Shown here piece after piece: positions 1-12,800 of a stretch of 64,000 nucleotides of DNA (position 1 is the stretch's first letter; each line of letters opens with the position of its first letter). The notes below the pieces were generated by a model. It worked only from the letters and a program-made list of their open reading frames with translations. It made no database searches and had not been told where the DNA came from. Origin of the DNA: Toxoplasma gondii ME49 (lineage: Eukaryota; Apicomplexa; Conoidasida; Eucoccidiorida; Sarcocystidae); assembly GCF_000006565.2 (NCBI RefSeq), contig NC_031479.1, positions 5,560,336 through 5,624,335 of the forward strand, read 5' to 3'. A program made the translations under genes and the position numbers.

Positions 1-2481
1 CTATGCAAGAATACACACACAGAGATACGCAGGCAACGTCTATGACCAAATACTGATAGAGATTGGTCGAAACGATGCAGGAATGCAGATGGGAGGGGGC
101 GGGCAATACCGCTGAATGCAGATAGAAACGAAAAACACAAGTACCTACTCGGTGACCGAGATTGCGTACGCACATTTGCAAGTGTGTGAGTCTCTGAAAG
201 AGAGGACGTTTTTACCTGTTTTTTCCCTTGAGGGTGGCGATCAGATCCTGCCGAGGACTTCTTCAAAGGCGTAACGCCGAGAATCAGCCCCCATCCCCAG
301 CAGCGTCGCCTCGCTTCTGCTTTTTCCGTGAAGCAAGAGAGGTAAGCGGCTGCTCCTCTCCGTTCTTTCTGCCCGCCGAAGGAAAGTGGAGAAGACAACG
401 GCACACCTTGAGGAGAACCTTCGGAAAGAGAACTTCCAGAAACCGAGCCTTGAGAAAGGAGAGCGATTCGTGCAGGAGCGTCGCGCAGGAGCGCGAGAGA
501 GGCTCCACCGTGGGCGTCCTCCTCGCTCGCAGAAGCCCACTGAGAAGTCGGAAACTGGAGAGGTGATGCCTTGTCTTCTCTCTCTCCACGAAATCGTCTT
601 CTCCTTTCGAATGGGCGGGCATCCACAGTCTCAACGAGAAGCACAACCGCCCCCGGGTGCAGGTACGCGAGGTAGGAGTCTGAGAAAGCAGCCTGCAGAC
701 TCCGGTGCAGCTTCCACCTGAAGCCAAGCAGCGCAGGCACTCATCGAACCTTGAGCGTCGAGTCTTCTGTCTCTGTCAGATGCTCCAGAGCGCAGCCAAG
801 GTGTGGAACTGCTTCTGGAGGATCTCCCAAGAAGTTTCTTTCCTTGAAAAAGAAGACGGGTGTCCGCTGCTTGAGTTTAGCTCCCCTCTGCTGCGGCTCG
901 GTCCCTTGGTGACTGCCGACGTCTTTTATGAAAAAAGGAACGTGTTTCCAAAGACTCATGCATGCAGAAAACGAAGATCCTCAGTCCACACCAACGCCAT
1001 CCTTCCCAGAGTCATGCTGCGACAACGGAAGACACTCCACATCTTAACAGACAAAAACTCCGCTCTAAATAGATACCGATGTAGATTTAGATAGAGAAAA
1101 TAGAGATAGATAGAGACAGATAGACAGAGGAAGGAATACAGTCACATACACAGAAAATTCGGTCGGTGGGCATAGAGATCGATGTAGATAGACATCGACG
1201 TGTATCTGTTTTTGCGTGTATGTTTTTTAAACAGTTTCCAAAACAGGAAACCAACTCGTTTCGTTTGCCCTGTGGCATGATCTTGCCCCCAGCGAGAAGT
1301 CGCAGGGGGGGGTTTGAACGGTCTCCCCGTCTCCTCACCGATAGTGCCTGTATTTTTCTACGAGACGCATGCAGCGCGCTGCCTGCTTTTTCCACCGCGC
1401 TAAGGAACTGGAAGAGGCAGAAATGTTTGGGCTCTCTGTGTCTCCCGTTCTCCTCTCTTTGTTTCTCTCCACATTCTCTCCGCCTTCGTCACCGCTGTAT
1501 GCATCGCTCCCGCGATCTGTCTCTTCTCCCTCTGTGTCTCTTCTGTCTCCTCTTCTCGCTCTTCTTCCTGCGCTTTCCCTGTCTCCTTTTGCTCTCCCCG
1601 GGCGCAGTGAAAAGGCGGAGGGAAGGGCTCGCAGCCAGCGTTTCTGGAGTTCAGTTTCGCGCTGAACGAAAGGTAAGTTCCTGCAAACGCGTGCAGAGAG
1701 GGACAAGAAAGAGAGAGAGGTCAAACGGTAGGAAAGCAGGAGAGAGGTTGACGAAGAGAGGAAAGCAAGAGAGACAAATAACCACAGGAAAGGAAGGAAG
1801 GGCAGAGATAAATAAAGCGGGAGGCAGAAGTATAGGAAGACGAAAGACAAGCAGCAGCCATCGGGGCGCATCAAGGGGGCTCTCCCGCAAGATGGAGCTC
1901 ACAAGAAACGCGACAAGGAACAAGAGAGGGAAGCTGGAAAAGAAAGGGAGAGGACGCATCCACCACTAACAGCAAAGGGGGACAAGGAGGAACAGGAAGG
2001 AAGAGAAACAAGCGAACGACACAAAGAAACGCGGAAGAAGCGTCAGCCGTGGTCTCCGCGCGCCGAGGACGGCTGGCCCTCGTGGACATTCAAAAACGAA
2101 GTCTTGCTGATGAGGAAAAACGAGAAACCCGTTCTTCTAACATGGTTCAGATTGCTGCAAGCTTGATCCTGAGTCCGCGCAAGCGTTCTGCTGACATCAA
2201 GGAGAAATTCGATCCGAAAAACAACGCCCTTTAATCACTAAACATGCGCGCAAGTGGGCAAGCACCAACGGGTTGCAGAGAGGCTAGGAAACGAGACGCG
2301 GGTGTTTTCGTCTCCAAGGAAGAGAAATGGACATCTTTGCCTGTTCTCACATGGAAATGGAGAAGAAACGAAAAGAGCTGAGAAGCAAATCGTTAACGAC
2401 TCTGCCGCAAGAAAAAGGTCTCGCTTTCTTGAAGTTCCTCCGTCTCCTGGCAAACTCTTCATTCGCTTCCTCATGTCTCAC
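1..2481 (-). other. Probable 3' part of the Ski2-like helicase gene, exons not resolved
   Basis: The helicase reading frame can be followed to a GTGAGA donor at about 2482. Below that no exon joins in phase with certainty. The stretch is rich in CT-biased low-complexity sequence, and its longest frames are Ser/Leu/Phe or Arg/Glu-rich shadows on both strands. A short minus-strand frame near 240-300 (ending AFEEVLGRI) is coding-like and could be a terminal exon. Ski2-family proteins normally carry several hundred residues after motif VI, so more exons are expected here or beyond the window edge. Confidence 0.3.
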
Positions 2482-5400
2482 TCTCGATACCCTTTCCTCG
2501 GCATTCCTCTGTTCACCGTCTGCTTCCTCTTCTTCTCTATTTTGCTCGCCTGTCTCTTCCTCTATCCCTTGTTTTCTCTCGTGCTCTTCCTTTTCTTCTC
2601 TCTCTTCTGTTTTCTCTTCTTCTTCGTCTGTGGTCCTTTCAGGATTGTTGCGGCTGAGGAGAAGGAGGAGAGTTTGGAAGGAGATGTTCAGCTGGCTATG
2701 GAGAGACTCCGTCGGGAGGCCGCAAGACGAGAGAGAAGCAGTGGGCGAAAAGAAGAGAGTTTCGATGGACGCCGGAGGAGGCGCTGGGGAAGGGAGAAGA
2801 AGAATCACGGTTCCTGCGAAGGTGCAAAGAGAAGTAGACTCAACCGCATGCAGACCTCGCCTTCTGTGTGTAGGTCCCCTTGACTCAGCGAAAGACGGGA
2901 GATCACCAACGCGCCGCGACCCTTTCTCGTCGATTCACCATTTCTTTGTTCCACCGATTTTCTCTTTCTTCCTCAGCCGGTCCATCGACGCCAGTCTCCA
3001 TGTTCTTCGTTTGCATCTAGTTTTTCAGCGCGAACGCGTTGCCGTCCGTCGATTCTTCTTCGCACTTCTCCAAGGCTGTCGCCTCGCGCTTTTCTCTTTT
3101 ATCGCTCTGGAGTTTCTGTTTCTCACGTCCTGGCGTCTCCGTTCCTTCCCTCCGGTTTCCTCGGCTCTCCCATACAATGCGTTCCTTCTCTCCTTTGTGT
3201 CTCCCCGGTCTGTCCCCCTTTCCTCGCCTCGCTTCCTTGCGCTTCTTTTCCCTGTCCGCGTTAGTTCCCTCGCTTCTCTTTCGGTCGCCGTCTCCTTCTT
3301 CTCGACTCTCACCCACCTTTCTGGTCAACGCCTCGGCGGCCGGCCCTGCCAGCCATCTGCTCAAACTCTGCCCGCGAGAGCAGCCGCCATGCGATGTCTC
3401 CTCTGTCTCCTGTCTCCCCGTCTCCTCCCCACAGGCTCCGTCGGTCTCCTGCTCCCCAGTCCCTTCGCATCCAGGGCGCCTCTTCACCCTCCGTCTCCTT
3501 CGGCGAAGCGCAGAACCACGCATCCTCCAGCAGGAGAGACTCTTCACTCGCGAGACAAGAAGAAGAGGCCGGCCGCGCGATCCCCAATCTTCTGCTTCCT
3601 TCGGCTGCAGTCGAGTCGACAGGTTTGAACAGCGAGGAGAAAATGACAGCTTTGGCAGGAAGATTCACCCCCACGGAGAAGGTCTCGGTGCACACTGTCA
3701 CCCGAAGAAGTCCGCGCTGAGCAACGCACAGGGAGAGCGACACCAAGACGCAAAACGTCATAGTTGTACCAAAAAGCAGAAACCATGAGAGATCTGGAAA
3801 TCCATGAAACATAGAAACCCACAGAAACGCAGAACTCCGTCGTTGCTTACCACAGCCCCCAATCGATGAAAACATACACTTTGCATGTACAGATGTCCCG
3901 GTAACGAATGAGGATCGATAAGGTCCATTTCGACCAGCTGAATTCGCCATCTTTGGAGAGAAAGGTCTGACTAGACCTGAGAAGCGCCCGAATCTTGCAT
4001 GCGTTCGTTGCATGCAGCTCCTTGTCTCGATACAGCCTCCGGTTATTATAAGCTACACACAACCCAGTTCGTTATCGAAGAAACAGAGACTCTGCAGGGC
4101 ACGAGATCTGCGGTATGACGCTGTTTGTCCCCACATTTTCTGGATGCCGCACAAATACACCATTGAGGGAACCTCGTCCTCTCTCTTCGACCGTTGCACT
4201 TGGCTCAGAGAGAGGCCTACTCCCTGCGCGATGGCATGCTCCCCCCGATAGCACCTCTGAAAACTCGTCTTTCATCACCTTGACCCCGCTCGCTTCTGTG
4301 GAATGAATACGCAGTCGCGCGAGGCGCCCTTTGACTTAGCTTCGTCTGAGGGTCCCGCGATTGCATGCGCCTTCGAAAGACCTGAGTTTTCTGTCTCTCA
4401 TACCTCAAGTCGTACTACTCGGTGTCTGAACAGCGATAGCTCGGTTGTGCGTGACTCGACTCTTTAGAACGGTGATCGCATTCTTGACGACGCGTTAGTT
4501 CTAAATGTACGCAAAGCAACGATCCTAAAGTTGAAGAGGAACTCGAGTCCCATCAGTTCTCTTCGTCAGTTGCGACTTCAGTCAACCGATCCAAAGAACG
4601 TCTGGCAGTCGAGAGATACACGTCTGCATGTGAATTTACACCATTTATCATGCACTCTACCTCCTGGTGCACCTTGTGTTATATCTCGTGTGTGTGTGTA
4701 TATTTACTTTTATACATGCTGCGGCTTAAGGTCACATCCCTTTGGGCGTCGATGTCGAGAGTCCTTGCACAAAGCTGCATTGCTTCGTCCTTGGACGAGG
4801 CGTTCTTTGCATGAAGCACAGCAGGTACTGTCACATTCGGCTTTTTGGTTCGTATCTGTTTCTGCGTTTACTTCTGGACTGCATGCAGCCTTACTTCAAA
4901 CGCTTTCTCGACCAACTCCTTGACCGGCGGCAAGAGCCCCGCGTGGTGGACGCCGATGCCTCGCAGGAACAAAGGCTTCAGAGTCTCCAGCTGGCGCTGC
5001 GCGTCTGCGTTTTCTCTTCTCCTCAACTCCTCTTCGCCTTCCGGCGGAATAAAAGACTCTGCATCTTCTTCTTCGCGAAACGTCCCAAGGAGCGACCCTC
5101 TGCGCGGCCAGCCGGACACTCCCGCCTCAGCTGCGGTGTACATACACCCCAACTGGTGCCGCGCTATCAGCGGCGTGAGGATGCCAATGAGAGGCAGGAG
5201 ACGCTCTGCAATCGCCAGACACTGTCTCCGAGAAAAGCAGAACACGAGGGCGGGGAGGAGACTCCTGAAAAGACAGAGACACACAGGCTCGCTGCACACC
5301 GCATCGATCGCCTAGTTCAGAAAAGTGAAAGTACTGGATTGCATTCACTCGAATGTATGCAGTTTACTGGTGAGAGTGTAACTGGAGAGCTGTACCTGCC

Positions 5401-8400
5401 CTGATTAAAGAACCACACAGTCGCAGACAAAGACAAGATCCGTAGGATTGCATGTGAATTTGCAACAAAGACCATACTTTATACCACAAGTTGTATCGTC
5501 TGTTGCATCCCATGAATATATTGATGCCGCCAAACGGAGTGGATTCTGTATTCTACGGTATGTTCTGTAGCTCTCATGTGAACAGCGAGACAAAAACAAG
5601 ACTCAGCTGCTAGGACTTTGATGACCACCCGTGTGTTTGAAATCATGAGCTCTGAGAGAGGAGTCCTTCCAAGTCTTCTCTGAAGCAGTTTAACCACTCC
5701 AGTTGGACTCGCAAATCGCAAACCGAGGGTCTTTGTTGCTCGGATTTAGGTTCTCCTGCGTTACCATGGGCTCACAAACACCCGTGTCAATGTAGCATTT
5801 ACCTGATCAACTAAACGCCCTATGTCTCACCTGTCTATGCATGCGCGAACAGCCTGGACGACAGTGTGGTAAGAAGTCTGCGGGAAAGGCGCTACTTCGT
5901 CTCTGAGTTTCTCCCGCGATGTCCTTCCTCGAGCAGCTTCCTCTGCGCCTCGCGAATAAGCATACCAATCAAACGCCCCGAGCCTGGTCCTCTCTTCGCC
6001 TTCCTCTGTCCGACAGAGACTTTCATTCGTTTTTCCTCCGTCTCTGTTTGTCACTGCGTCTTCTTCGGAACCTACGCACGCCGGTGCTCGCCTTGTTTCC
6101 GAGTTCGAGTGTACGGACAGCGGCCACAGCGTAGGAGGCGCCTCCCCCGAAGAATCGAAAAGCGCGAAAAAATCGAGCGGCACCACGCGCCGTTTCGTCC
6201 CGATGAGGTGGAGTGGCTGAAAGAAAAAACAAGAAACTCAAAAGAAAGATTGCTTCGCGTTGTCACCAGTGGGGGAAAGAAGGACTGCGGTTCCATTCTT
6301 GATTGTCTGTGTCTGCCGGATCGAATTCCGACGTATTTCGCACAGCCGTATCAAGTGTAGTACGCAGCGGAAGGTATCCGGCTTATATTCGGGGAGTCCC
6401 GTTTCTTGCACGCGCGTGGTGTTGGCATGACGAACGTCAGAAGAGAGTCCAGCGAAATGCAGTTTCGGGCGTTTGACCCTTATAGAAACAGCGCGGATAT
6501 GGAGACAGAAACGACGAGCAAGCAGAGGGAAGAAGAAGAAGAAGAAGAAGAAGAAGAAGAAGAAGAAGAAGAAGAAGAAGAAGAAGAAGAAGAAGAAGAA
6601 GAAGAAGAAGAAGAAGAAGAAGAAGAAGAAGAAGAAGAAGAAGAAGAAGAAGAAGAAGAAGAAGAAGAAGAAGAAGAAGAAAACGCCGGGACAGGAGCAC
6701 AAGACAGGGAGGAAAAGGAACAACGAAGAATCGAAGACGAGACAGAATGAAGAGAAAGAGAGACCAAGGGCTACTGCGAATGCGCGAGACTCTCTCATAC
6801 GGAAAAACTCACCTGCCGAAACGTCAGCGAGAACCATGAAGCGAAGCTCGTGGGTTGTTCGAGAGAAGCAGAGAGGAAAACAAATTGAAGAGAAGAGACA
6901 CCTGAAATGTTTCCTTGGGCCTGTCGAAGGAGGAGCAGAAGTTCCTCCCAAACAGTGCCGCGTCTCGCGTCCGCGAAGAAGTGAAATTCGTCGATGATCA
7001 CGAGTTTCAGGCAACGAAAAAAATCAAAGTCCCCACTGAGGAAGACAACACAGAAGAGAAAGAGGAAGAGAAGGTAGAACGTCCGTTTCCAGTTGCTGAT
7101 TCTAGGGAAGCGAAAGATGAGAAACTCATCCTTTCCTCAACTCCACACTACAGTAAAGGGAAGACAAAGAGAAACCTACATTCTGGATTCCCCACTATAC
7201 GCCAAAGAAGAAAAGGGAGATGGCCTTTCCTTCTTCCGGAGCACATTAAGCGCAGAAAGAGCAAGCGGGACCCTCGACAGGCAGCACGGTCAGCCGGATG
7301 TTGACCATTCACCTTGACAGATCGGACTTCCTTTTAAAGAAAGAAACTGACGTCGAGGCGAGTCTGCCAGCCGCGCCACAAACTGGATTATGAACTGACA
7401 CGAACATTCCGCAGACGCCCTGCAAGGTCTGCTGCGTCCGCGCAAGTTGAGACGAAAAACAAAATGTAGGGAGAAAGACGGCATGTAAAGGAACCAAAGG
7501 GAGAGAAGAAGAGAGATAGAGAAGAACAAAGCTAGGGACGGAGAGAGCTACAGATGGAGAAGCAAGTTGGAAGATCGCATCAAGAGACAGAGAGCGGCAT
7601 AACGAGCAACAGCGACCGAGAGCGAGACAAGGCGAAAAAAGTGAAGGCGACGACCTTAGACAGAGCCTGACAGAAAGACGAACTCTCCCACCCGGTGCCT
7701 GGCACGAAGAAACGCCCACGAGAAGAGACGCGCCCGCGTCATTATTGTTCCCGAAGCGCAAGCAGCTGTTTCACGAAGGACATGGCGTTGCTCTCAGAGG
7801 GAGTTCTGAAAGGACTTCAGAGGTCGCCTGTTTGGCGGGGCTTCACTTGCTGAGAAAAACGAATGGCCTCTCGAATGAAACGAAACCGGGCAGCATGCGG
7901 TGGCGACTGCCCCCACGATCCAAGATCGCTTGCGGTCTGCGCGACCAACATTTGAAGCGCATTATCACCCGTGGAATCGAGTTGGTATTCAAACACCGAC
8001 GACTACGCACTCTGTCTGCATGCAAAAGTCGTGAAACGCATTGGTTTTCCGATGGCGGTCTGTACACGCTCACCCAGACTGTTTCAGGAGACGGTTGCGA
8101 ATGATTTCCGTCGTGGCGATCACGATGTGTGGCTTGGCGCGCATGTTCTTTATCTCGTCGCCCGTCAAGAGGCCAACTGTCGCGACCTCGCGAAACGTCT
8201 CCGTCAGCTCTCGGTATTTCTGATTGCTCAGCGCCTTGACCGGAGACAGATACAGTACACACGGTGCAGGCGACGCAGAGGCAGCGAGAGACGACGACGA
8301 AGAAGAAGACGAAGAAGACGAAGAAGAAGAAGACGAAGAAGAAGAAGAAGAAGAAGCCCGGCGGAGCGTCAGGAAGGCGGCAAGATTCGCCACGAGGCTC

Positions 8401-8807
8401 TTCCCTGCAGATGTGTGAGCGGAGACGAAGGCCGACTCTCCTCGTAGGGCTGCGCATGCACCGACAATTTGAAAGGCGTCCAGCTGGTGTGGGGAGAAAG
8501 CCAAGAGATGTCCTACATCGTCTTCCGAGGCCAGAGGCGAGAGCGACGGTGGACAAAACCTTCCGCTCTGGCGCTTCTCCAGAGTGGCTTTCAACTAGGC
8601 GGGCAATGGAACAAAGCAACAGGCAGGCGCACAGACAGCTCTCATGACAATGCGTCGTCACAGATGTCTGCGAATGCGTCAACAGCTGCACACAGCCTCA
8701 TCTTTACGTAAGAAATACAAATATATGTATACAACGCTTACGCAGAAGTAACTATGCATCAGCACGTATGCACACAAACGGTCATGGATATATATATATA
8801 TATATAT

Positions 8808-8841
<34 letters not shown>

Positions 8842-9835
8842 TCATGTATATATAACAACATAAATGCACACAGATGTATATGTAGAAGGAACAATAAATA
8901 TATATATATATATATATATATATGAGCATATATGGGCATACATGTGTCTGCATGAATACATACATATATGCGAGTGTGTGTCTCTTCGGAACAACGGCTA
9001 CATGCAGAGGCAGCGTGTATAAAAAGCGAAATTGGCTGTTGCTTAGATCTCGCTGGCTCGCGAGATGCGCTTCAGTTGAAATTTCTGATTCCGCAAGACC
9101 TCATCCACCTTTTCACCTGCCCACACTCACCCGAAGGAAATCTCTGGCCGCAGAGGCGTCTGGCTGCCCAGCGGAGGCGAGGCGGGTGCATGCGTGGGTG
9201 GAGTTACCAGAGTCAGGATATTTTTCGAGGAGGACAGAAAGGAGCGAAGAGCCAGCAGGAGTTTCTTCGCGATGGGGAGACCGGAGCCGCAACAGGCGAG
9301 ACGCGGCTGGAGAAGACCCTGCAGCGAGCAAGACGCGCGGCGCCTTCTTCCCTCTCCTCGCACATGCACCAGTGGAGAGCCCAAGAGGTTGGAGAGAGGG
9401 GGAAGCGATCGGAGAAGGCGGTGAAGAGGAGCAGACACTGTGGAGAGAAGGCGACCGATGGGAGGGTGAGAGAGAGTAGACAGACGCAGGCGACGACGGA
9501 GAAGAATCGGAAGCAGAGGGCGAGAGCGACGCTGTACAGGACGAACGAGACGGAGAAGACCGAGCCGCCGAAAGACAGGAGCGAGACAGAGAAGAAGGCG
9601 AAGACGGAGAAGAAGAAAGAGAAGAAAGAGAAGAAAGAGAGGGAGACCGGGAAGGGATGGAGACGACAGAATTTGAAGAAGGCGAGTCAGACCGTTCTAC
9701 AGAGACAGTTGGCGACCTCTGATGCATGCGTCGGCAGTCGAGTCTCGAGGCGTCGCGAGAAAACCGATTTTCTCTCTTCGGTTCTCTCTCACGTCTTGCG
9801 GCCCTCATTGCGGCTTTTCCTTCGACTTCCTCCAT
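2482..9835 (-). CDS. Ski2/Mtr4-type superfamily 2 RNA helicase (multi-exon, 3' end open)
   Basis: Minus-strand exons that join in phase: 9835-9131, 8594-8074, 7035-6813, 6216-5831, 5264-4895, 3716-3317, 2813-~2482. The ATG at 9835 has a good context (AACATGG). Exon 1 encodes a Ser/Arg-rich disordered N-terminus. Helicase motifs follow in order: I (SAHTSAGKS), Ia (LSPVKALSNQKYRE), TGDE, ATTEIIRNRL, II (VIIDEFHFF), III (FLSAS), a conserved spacer (RRVVPLDFFALFD), IV (LVFCFSRRQ), then GIGVHHAGLLPPVKELVE, V (TETFSVGVNLPAKAVIF) and VI (QMAGRAGRRGVDQ) followed by GTVILLL. Order and wording match exosome-linked Ski2/Mtr4 helicases, which unwind RNA with ATP for 3'-5' decay. Which subfamily it is cannot be settled without the C-terminus. 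Oddities: a poly-Ser run between motifs I and Ia, and a long GAA repeat in the intron after motif III. Confidence 0.87.
6530..6681. repeat. GAA/TTC triplet repeat, about 50 copies, intronic
   Basis: An almost uninterrupted GAA run on the plus strand lies inside the helicase intron 6812-6217. On the gene's own (minus) strand it reads as TTC, a long pyrimidine tract upstream of the exon that starts at 6216. The run is open in several frames, so the poly-Glu, Lys, Ser, Leu and Phe frames over it are artefacts. Confidence 0.97.
8280..8357. repeat. Imperfect GAC/GAA tract encoding poly-Ser in the helicase
   Basis: The tract lies within helicase exon 8594-8074 and is read on the minus strand as about 22 consecutive serines (TCG/TCT/TCC codons), flanked by RRA and LAASASPAP. 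It separates motif I (SAHTSAGKS) from motif Ia (LSPVKALSNQ). Because it is mixed at the third position and in frame, it is coding low complexity rather than a pure microsatellite. Confidence 0.9.
8788..8931. repeat. TA-rich microsatellite cluster
   Basis: Three runs of alternating TA are separated by CATA-rich spacers, in the helicase intron between exons 9835-9131 and 8594-8074. Frames over it translate to Tyr/Ile runs and are not genes. Confidence 0.95.
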
Positions 9836-12800
9836 GTTGGTGGAAGAAACTCCGCGGCGCGAAGCGAAAGGAAATCACTACCGCGAACGGCGGACGACGC
9901 TCATGGCCAACAGAACGTGTAGGACAAGCGAAAACAAAGTCGAAGCAGAAATGAGCTCTTCGGGATGGCCTGCATCGTTTCAAAGTCGAAGACCGCTTCT
10001 GCGGTGCAGCAGAGGCGAGAGAAGGCTCGAACTGGGGAAAGAGTGGAGAGACAAGAGGAACGAAGGGGAAGAAATGTAGACGAGAAGAGAGGAGACGTGA
10101 GCGCCGACAAGCAGAGAGCAGAGACGGTCCAGCCGCGTAGCTTCGCTGCTTCAAAAGACGTTGGACGTACGAGAAGAGAGCATGCAGAGAAGACCCACTC
10201 AGATGGAGACAAAAGCGAGTGCACATCCTCTTTGCAAAGCCGGCACTGACAGCATCTCGCATCTTCTGCACATACCACCGGAACCAGATATTCGAAAAAC
10301 GACTCGACAAGAGATCCACCGTGTGAGATTTTTCTCTTCTCTTCTCAGAAGATCCGTGGCTCTAGCTGCAGGGCAGAGGCTTGACTGCAGGTTCGCGACT
10401 TGTCGGCATTTTCAATGGGAGCTGCGGCGACGAAAACAAAAACTGGGTTCGGAGACTTAAAGTCTGGCCAAATGTTTCGTCTTTGCTTGAGTTTTCCACC
10501 CGCGAGACAGAGAGGCAAAGCCTGGCGGTAGAAAACACAGACCACCGACAGAGACTTGCCGGCCGCTGTGCTTGTACTTCGCACTAGACAAAGGCGGAAG
10601 AACTCCGCCGGCGTTACTGCCACGAATGTGTTCGTCTCAAAGAAAATAAGGGAGGAAGTAAAACAGATCTTCTCCAGATTTTCTCGAGCGCCCAGAGGAA
10701 CCCGGTGCGGTCTGCATGCAAGCTGAACAGGAAAGTCGCGTTTGTCGGTGTGTCGGCGCGGAAGTCTTGCAGTCTCATGACGCCAAGAGGAAGCTGCGAA
10801 AGCTGACAGACTCAGAGGCTCATAACCTTCGAAGGAACGGCACGCAAACCGGAAGAAATAAAGTAAAAAGGAAGGTCCTGGCCGGCTAGCGCATGCACCG
10901 CCACAAAAGCGCATGCAAACTGCTTTCACGATGTGCCGAGTTGGAGGACTCTCGCAGCGAAGCAGTTGAGTACTCTTGTGTTCAAAAACGACCAGTTGTC
11001 GGCAGCCGGAACTCGGACGCTTCACACAGTTTGGGGGTTTGTGGTCTCGCGGGTGGTTCCACGCCATCAGGAAAGTCCATACCTGGACCCGCGGTCAGTT
11101 GTTCTGTATTCGTGGTGATTCGTCAAGAGCGGTCAAGTTTCTGGGACAACTGTTTCTTCACAGTCAGGACTTTTGGGTCAAGAGAGCAAGGGTAGACTCG
11201 CTGAAAGGCTGGCAAGCACGCTTTGGAATTGCAGATGGTTTCGAAAGTTCGACTCCCAGTGAGTAACCCCAGAGAAAGAACGGTTAAAAAAGAAATACCA
11301 ACGTAGCACAAGTTGAGAACGAAATTCCTTTTAGCAATGCAGAATGTGCTGGGAAATGCCACTTAGGTACGAACTGAAGGTAGGATGGACCGACGAAGAA
11401 GGGAACCGAAAATCCTATCCGGGAATACTGTAGAGAACTGTGGTGCTAAGCCACGAACAGAAGACACAGCTAAAAGCGGTGGATTTCCACATTCTACGGC
11501 CTCAAGGTTTCTCCTTGTCAGTTATGTAAGACCAACCCCGCGAAGTTAGTGCGATCCGGAAAACAAGAGTTCTCAAGATCCATTCCTCAAAGCAAATGGC
11601 TGTTGCCTCTTTGGCGTAAGTTTTCTCTGTGGGTCGCATGTTTCTAGCTTTTCTCGCAGTTGATGGAGCCTGACGGAGCACGGAGGGCTGAGAAGCTTGA
11701 AAGGCAGTCCGTACTTTCCCCCAAAAAATGGACACTGGAGCATTTGTGTGACTGGAGCGAGCTACATGATAGAGAGTGGCGGCATCGACCACCTTGCCCG
11801 CTTTTGCAAGAAACACACGATTTAGCCGCTGGTGTCACATCAACTTTCCTCTGGCGAACCTAAACGTTTGCTGAGGTGCAGTCTGCGCAACGGTATCGAG
11901 ACACCATGCGCGTGCTGAGGGTGAACTTCGGAACCCATTTTGGGTACTAAACAATGAGGTGTGGCGTTTGATTCGAGTGAAACGGTGTCTTTTTCATAAG
12001 GGGCATGCGGCGTCGAACAAAGCAGAAAACTGCGAATCCAGGTGAAACGGTTCTTTTGTGGCGATTCCGACGCCGTGCGTCAGCGTCCCTACGTGCTCGC
12101 AGACATCCCCGTCAAACGCGTCGAACGGAGCTGTGGACGAGTCAAAAAAACACTTCTCCACCGGTCCGCAAAAAGGAAATCGAGACGACAGATGTTCACC
12201 TGTCTTGCCGGTGGTTTATTTACACGGTCGTCACGGACTTCCCAACCTGTGGGAGATGCACACGCTCTTGACAATGGTCAGAAAAATTCGAGTCCTGACG
12301 CAGTTCCTAGGCAGGAAACGGAACGTCCAGCCTCTGGGACTACCAAAGCGGGGAACGATAAGCAACCGTCCGATCGTGCAGAAGTCCCCGCCAGCAGTTG
12401 CCTGTGCAGCGTTCGATTCACGGAGATCTGAACGAATGTGTGCGCGACAGTTCACCAGAATCGAATCGACTTCTTCAGTCTTTTGTGGTGCGACGGATCT
12501 TCCCAGAACTGCATGCGCGGCTTTCCCAGGCCGCGTCTCTCGTGGTACCTGGAAAAACAACGCACCCATCAGACACACGACGCTCCTTACGAATCCTCTC
12601 GAACGGACTTCACATCGCGTTTCTTCGTGAACGAGTGTATGCATCCTGCAACCTTCACAGTCACCGTGGTGTATAGACACGGACAGGCACGATCTCGCCG
12701 GTCTGCTCCTCGTTTCCGCCAGCGCCCCGGGGTAAGTCGGTTTTAAATCCTTTTGGCGCCGGCATCACGGAGAAAAAACCGCGTCTGCAAAGAGCGACTT

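Noticed and set aside
6238..7014. Poly-Glu, Lys, Ser, Leu and Phe frames
   Set aside because: Products of the GAA microsatellite in a helicase intron.
8679..8965. Tyr/Ile-rich frames
   Set aside because: Products of the TA microsatellite.
12452..12680. Small minus-strand two-exon model ending KRLKKSIRFW, vaguely like a basic ribosomal protein
   Set aside because: It needs a 42-nt intron and has no identifiable start. Too weak to list as a gene.
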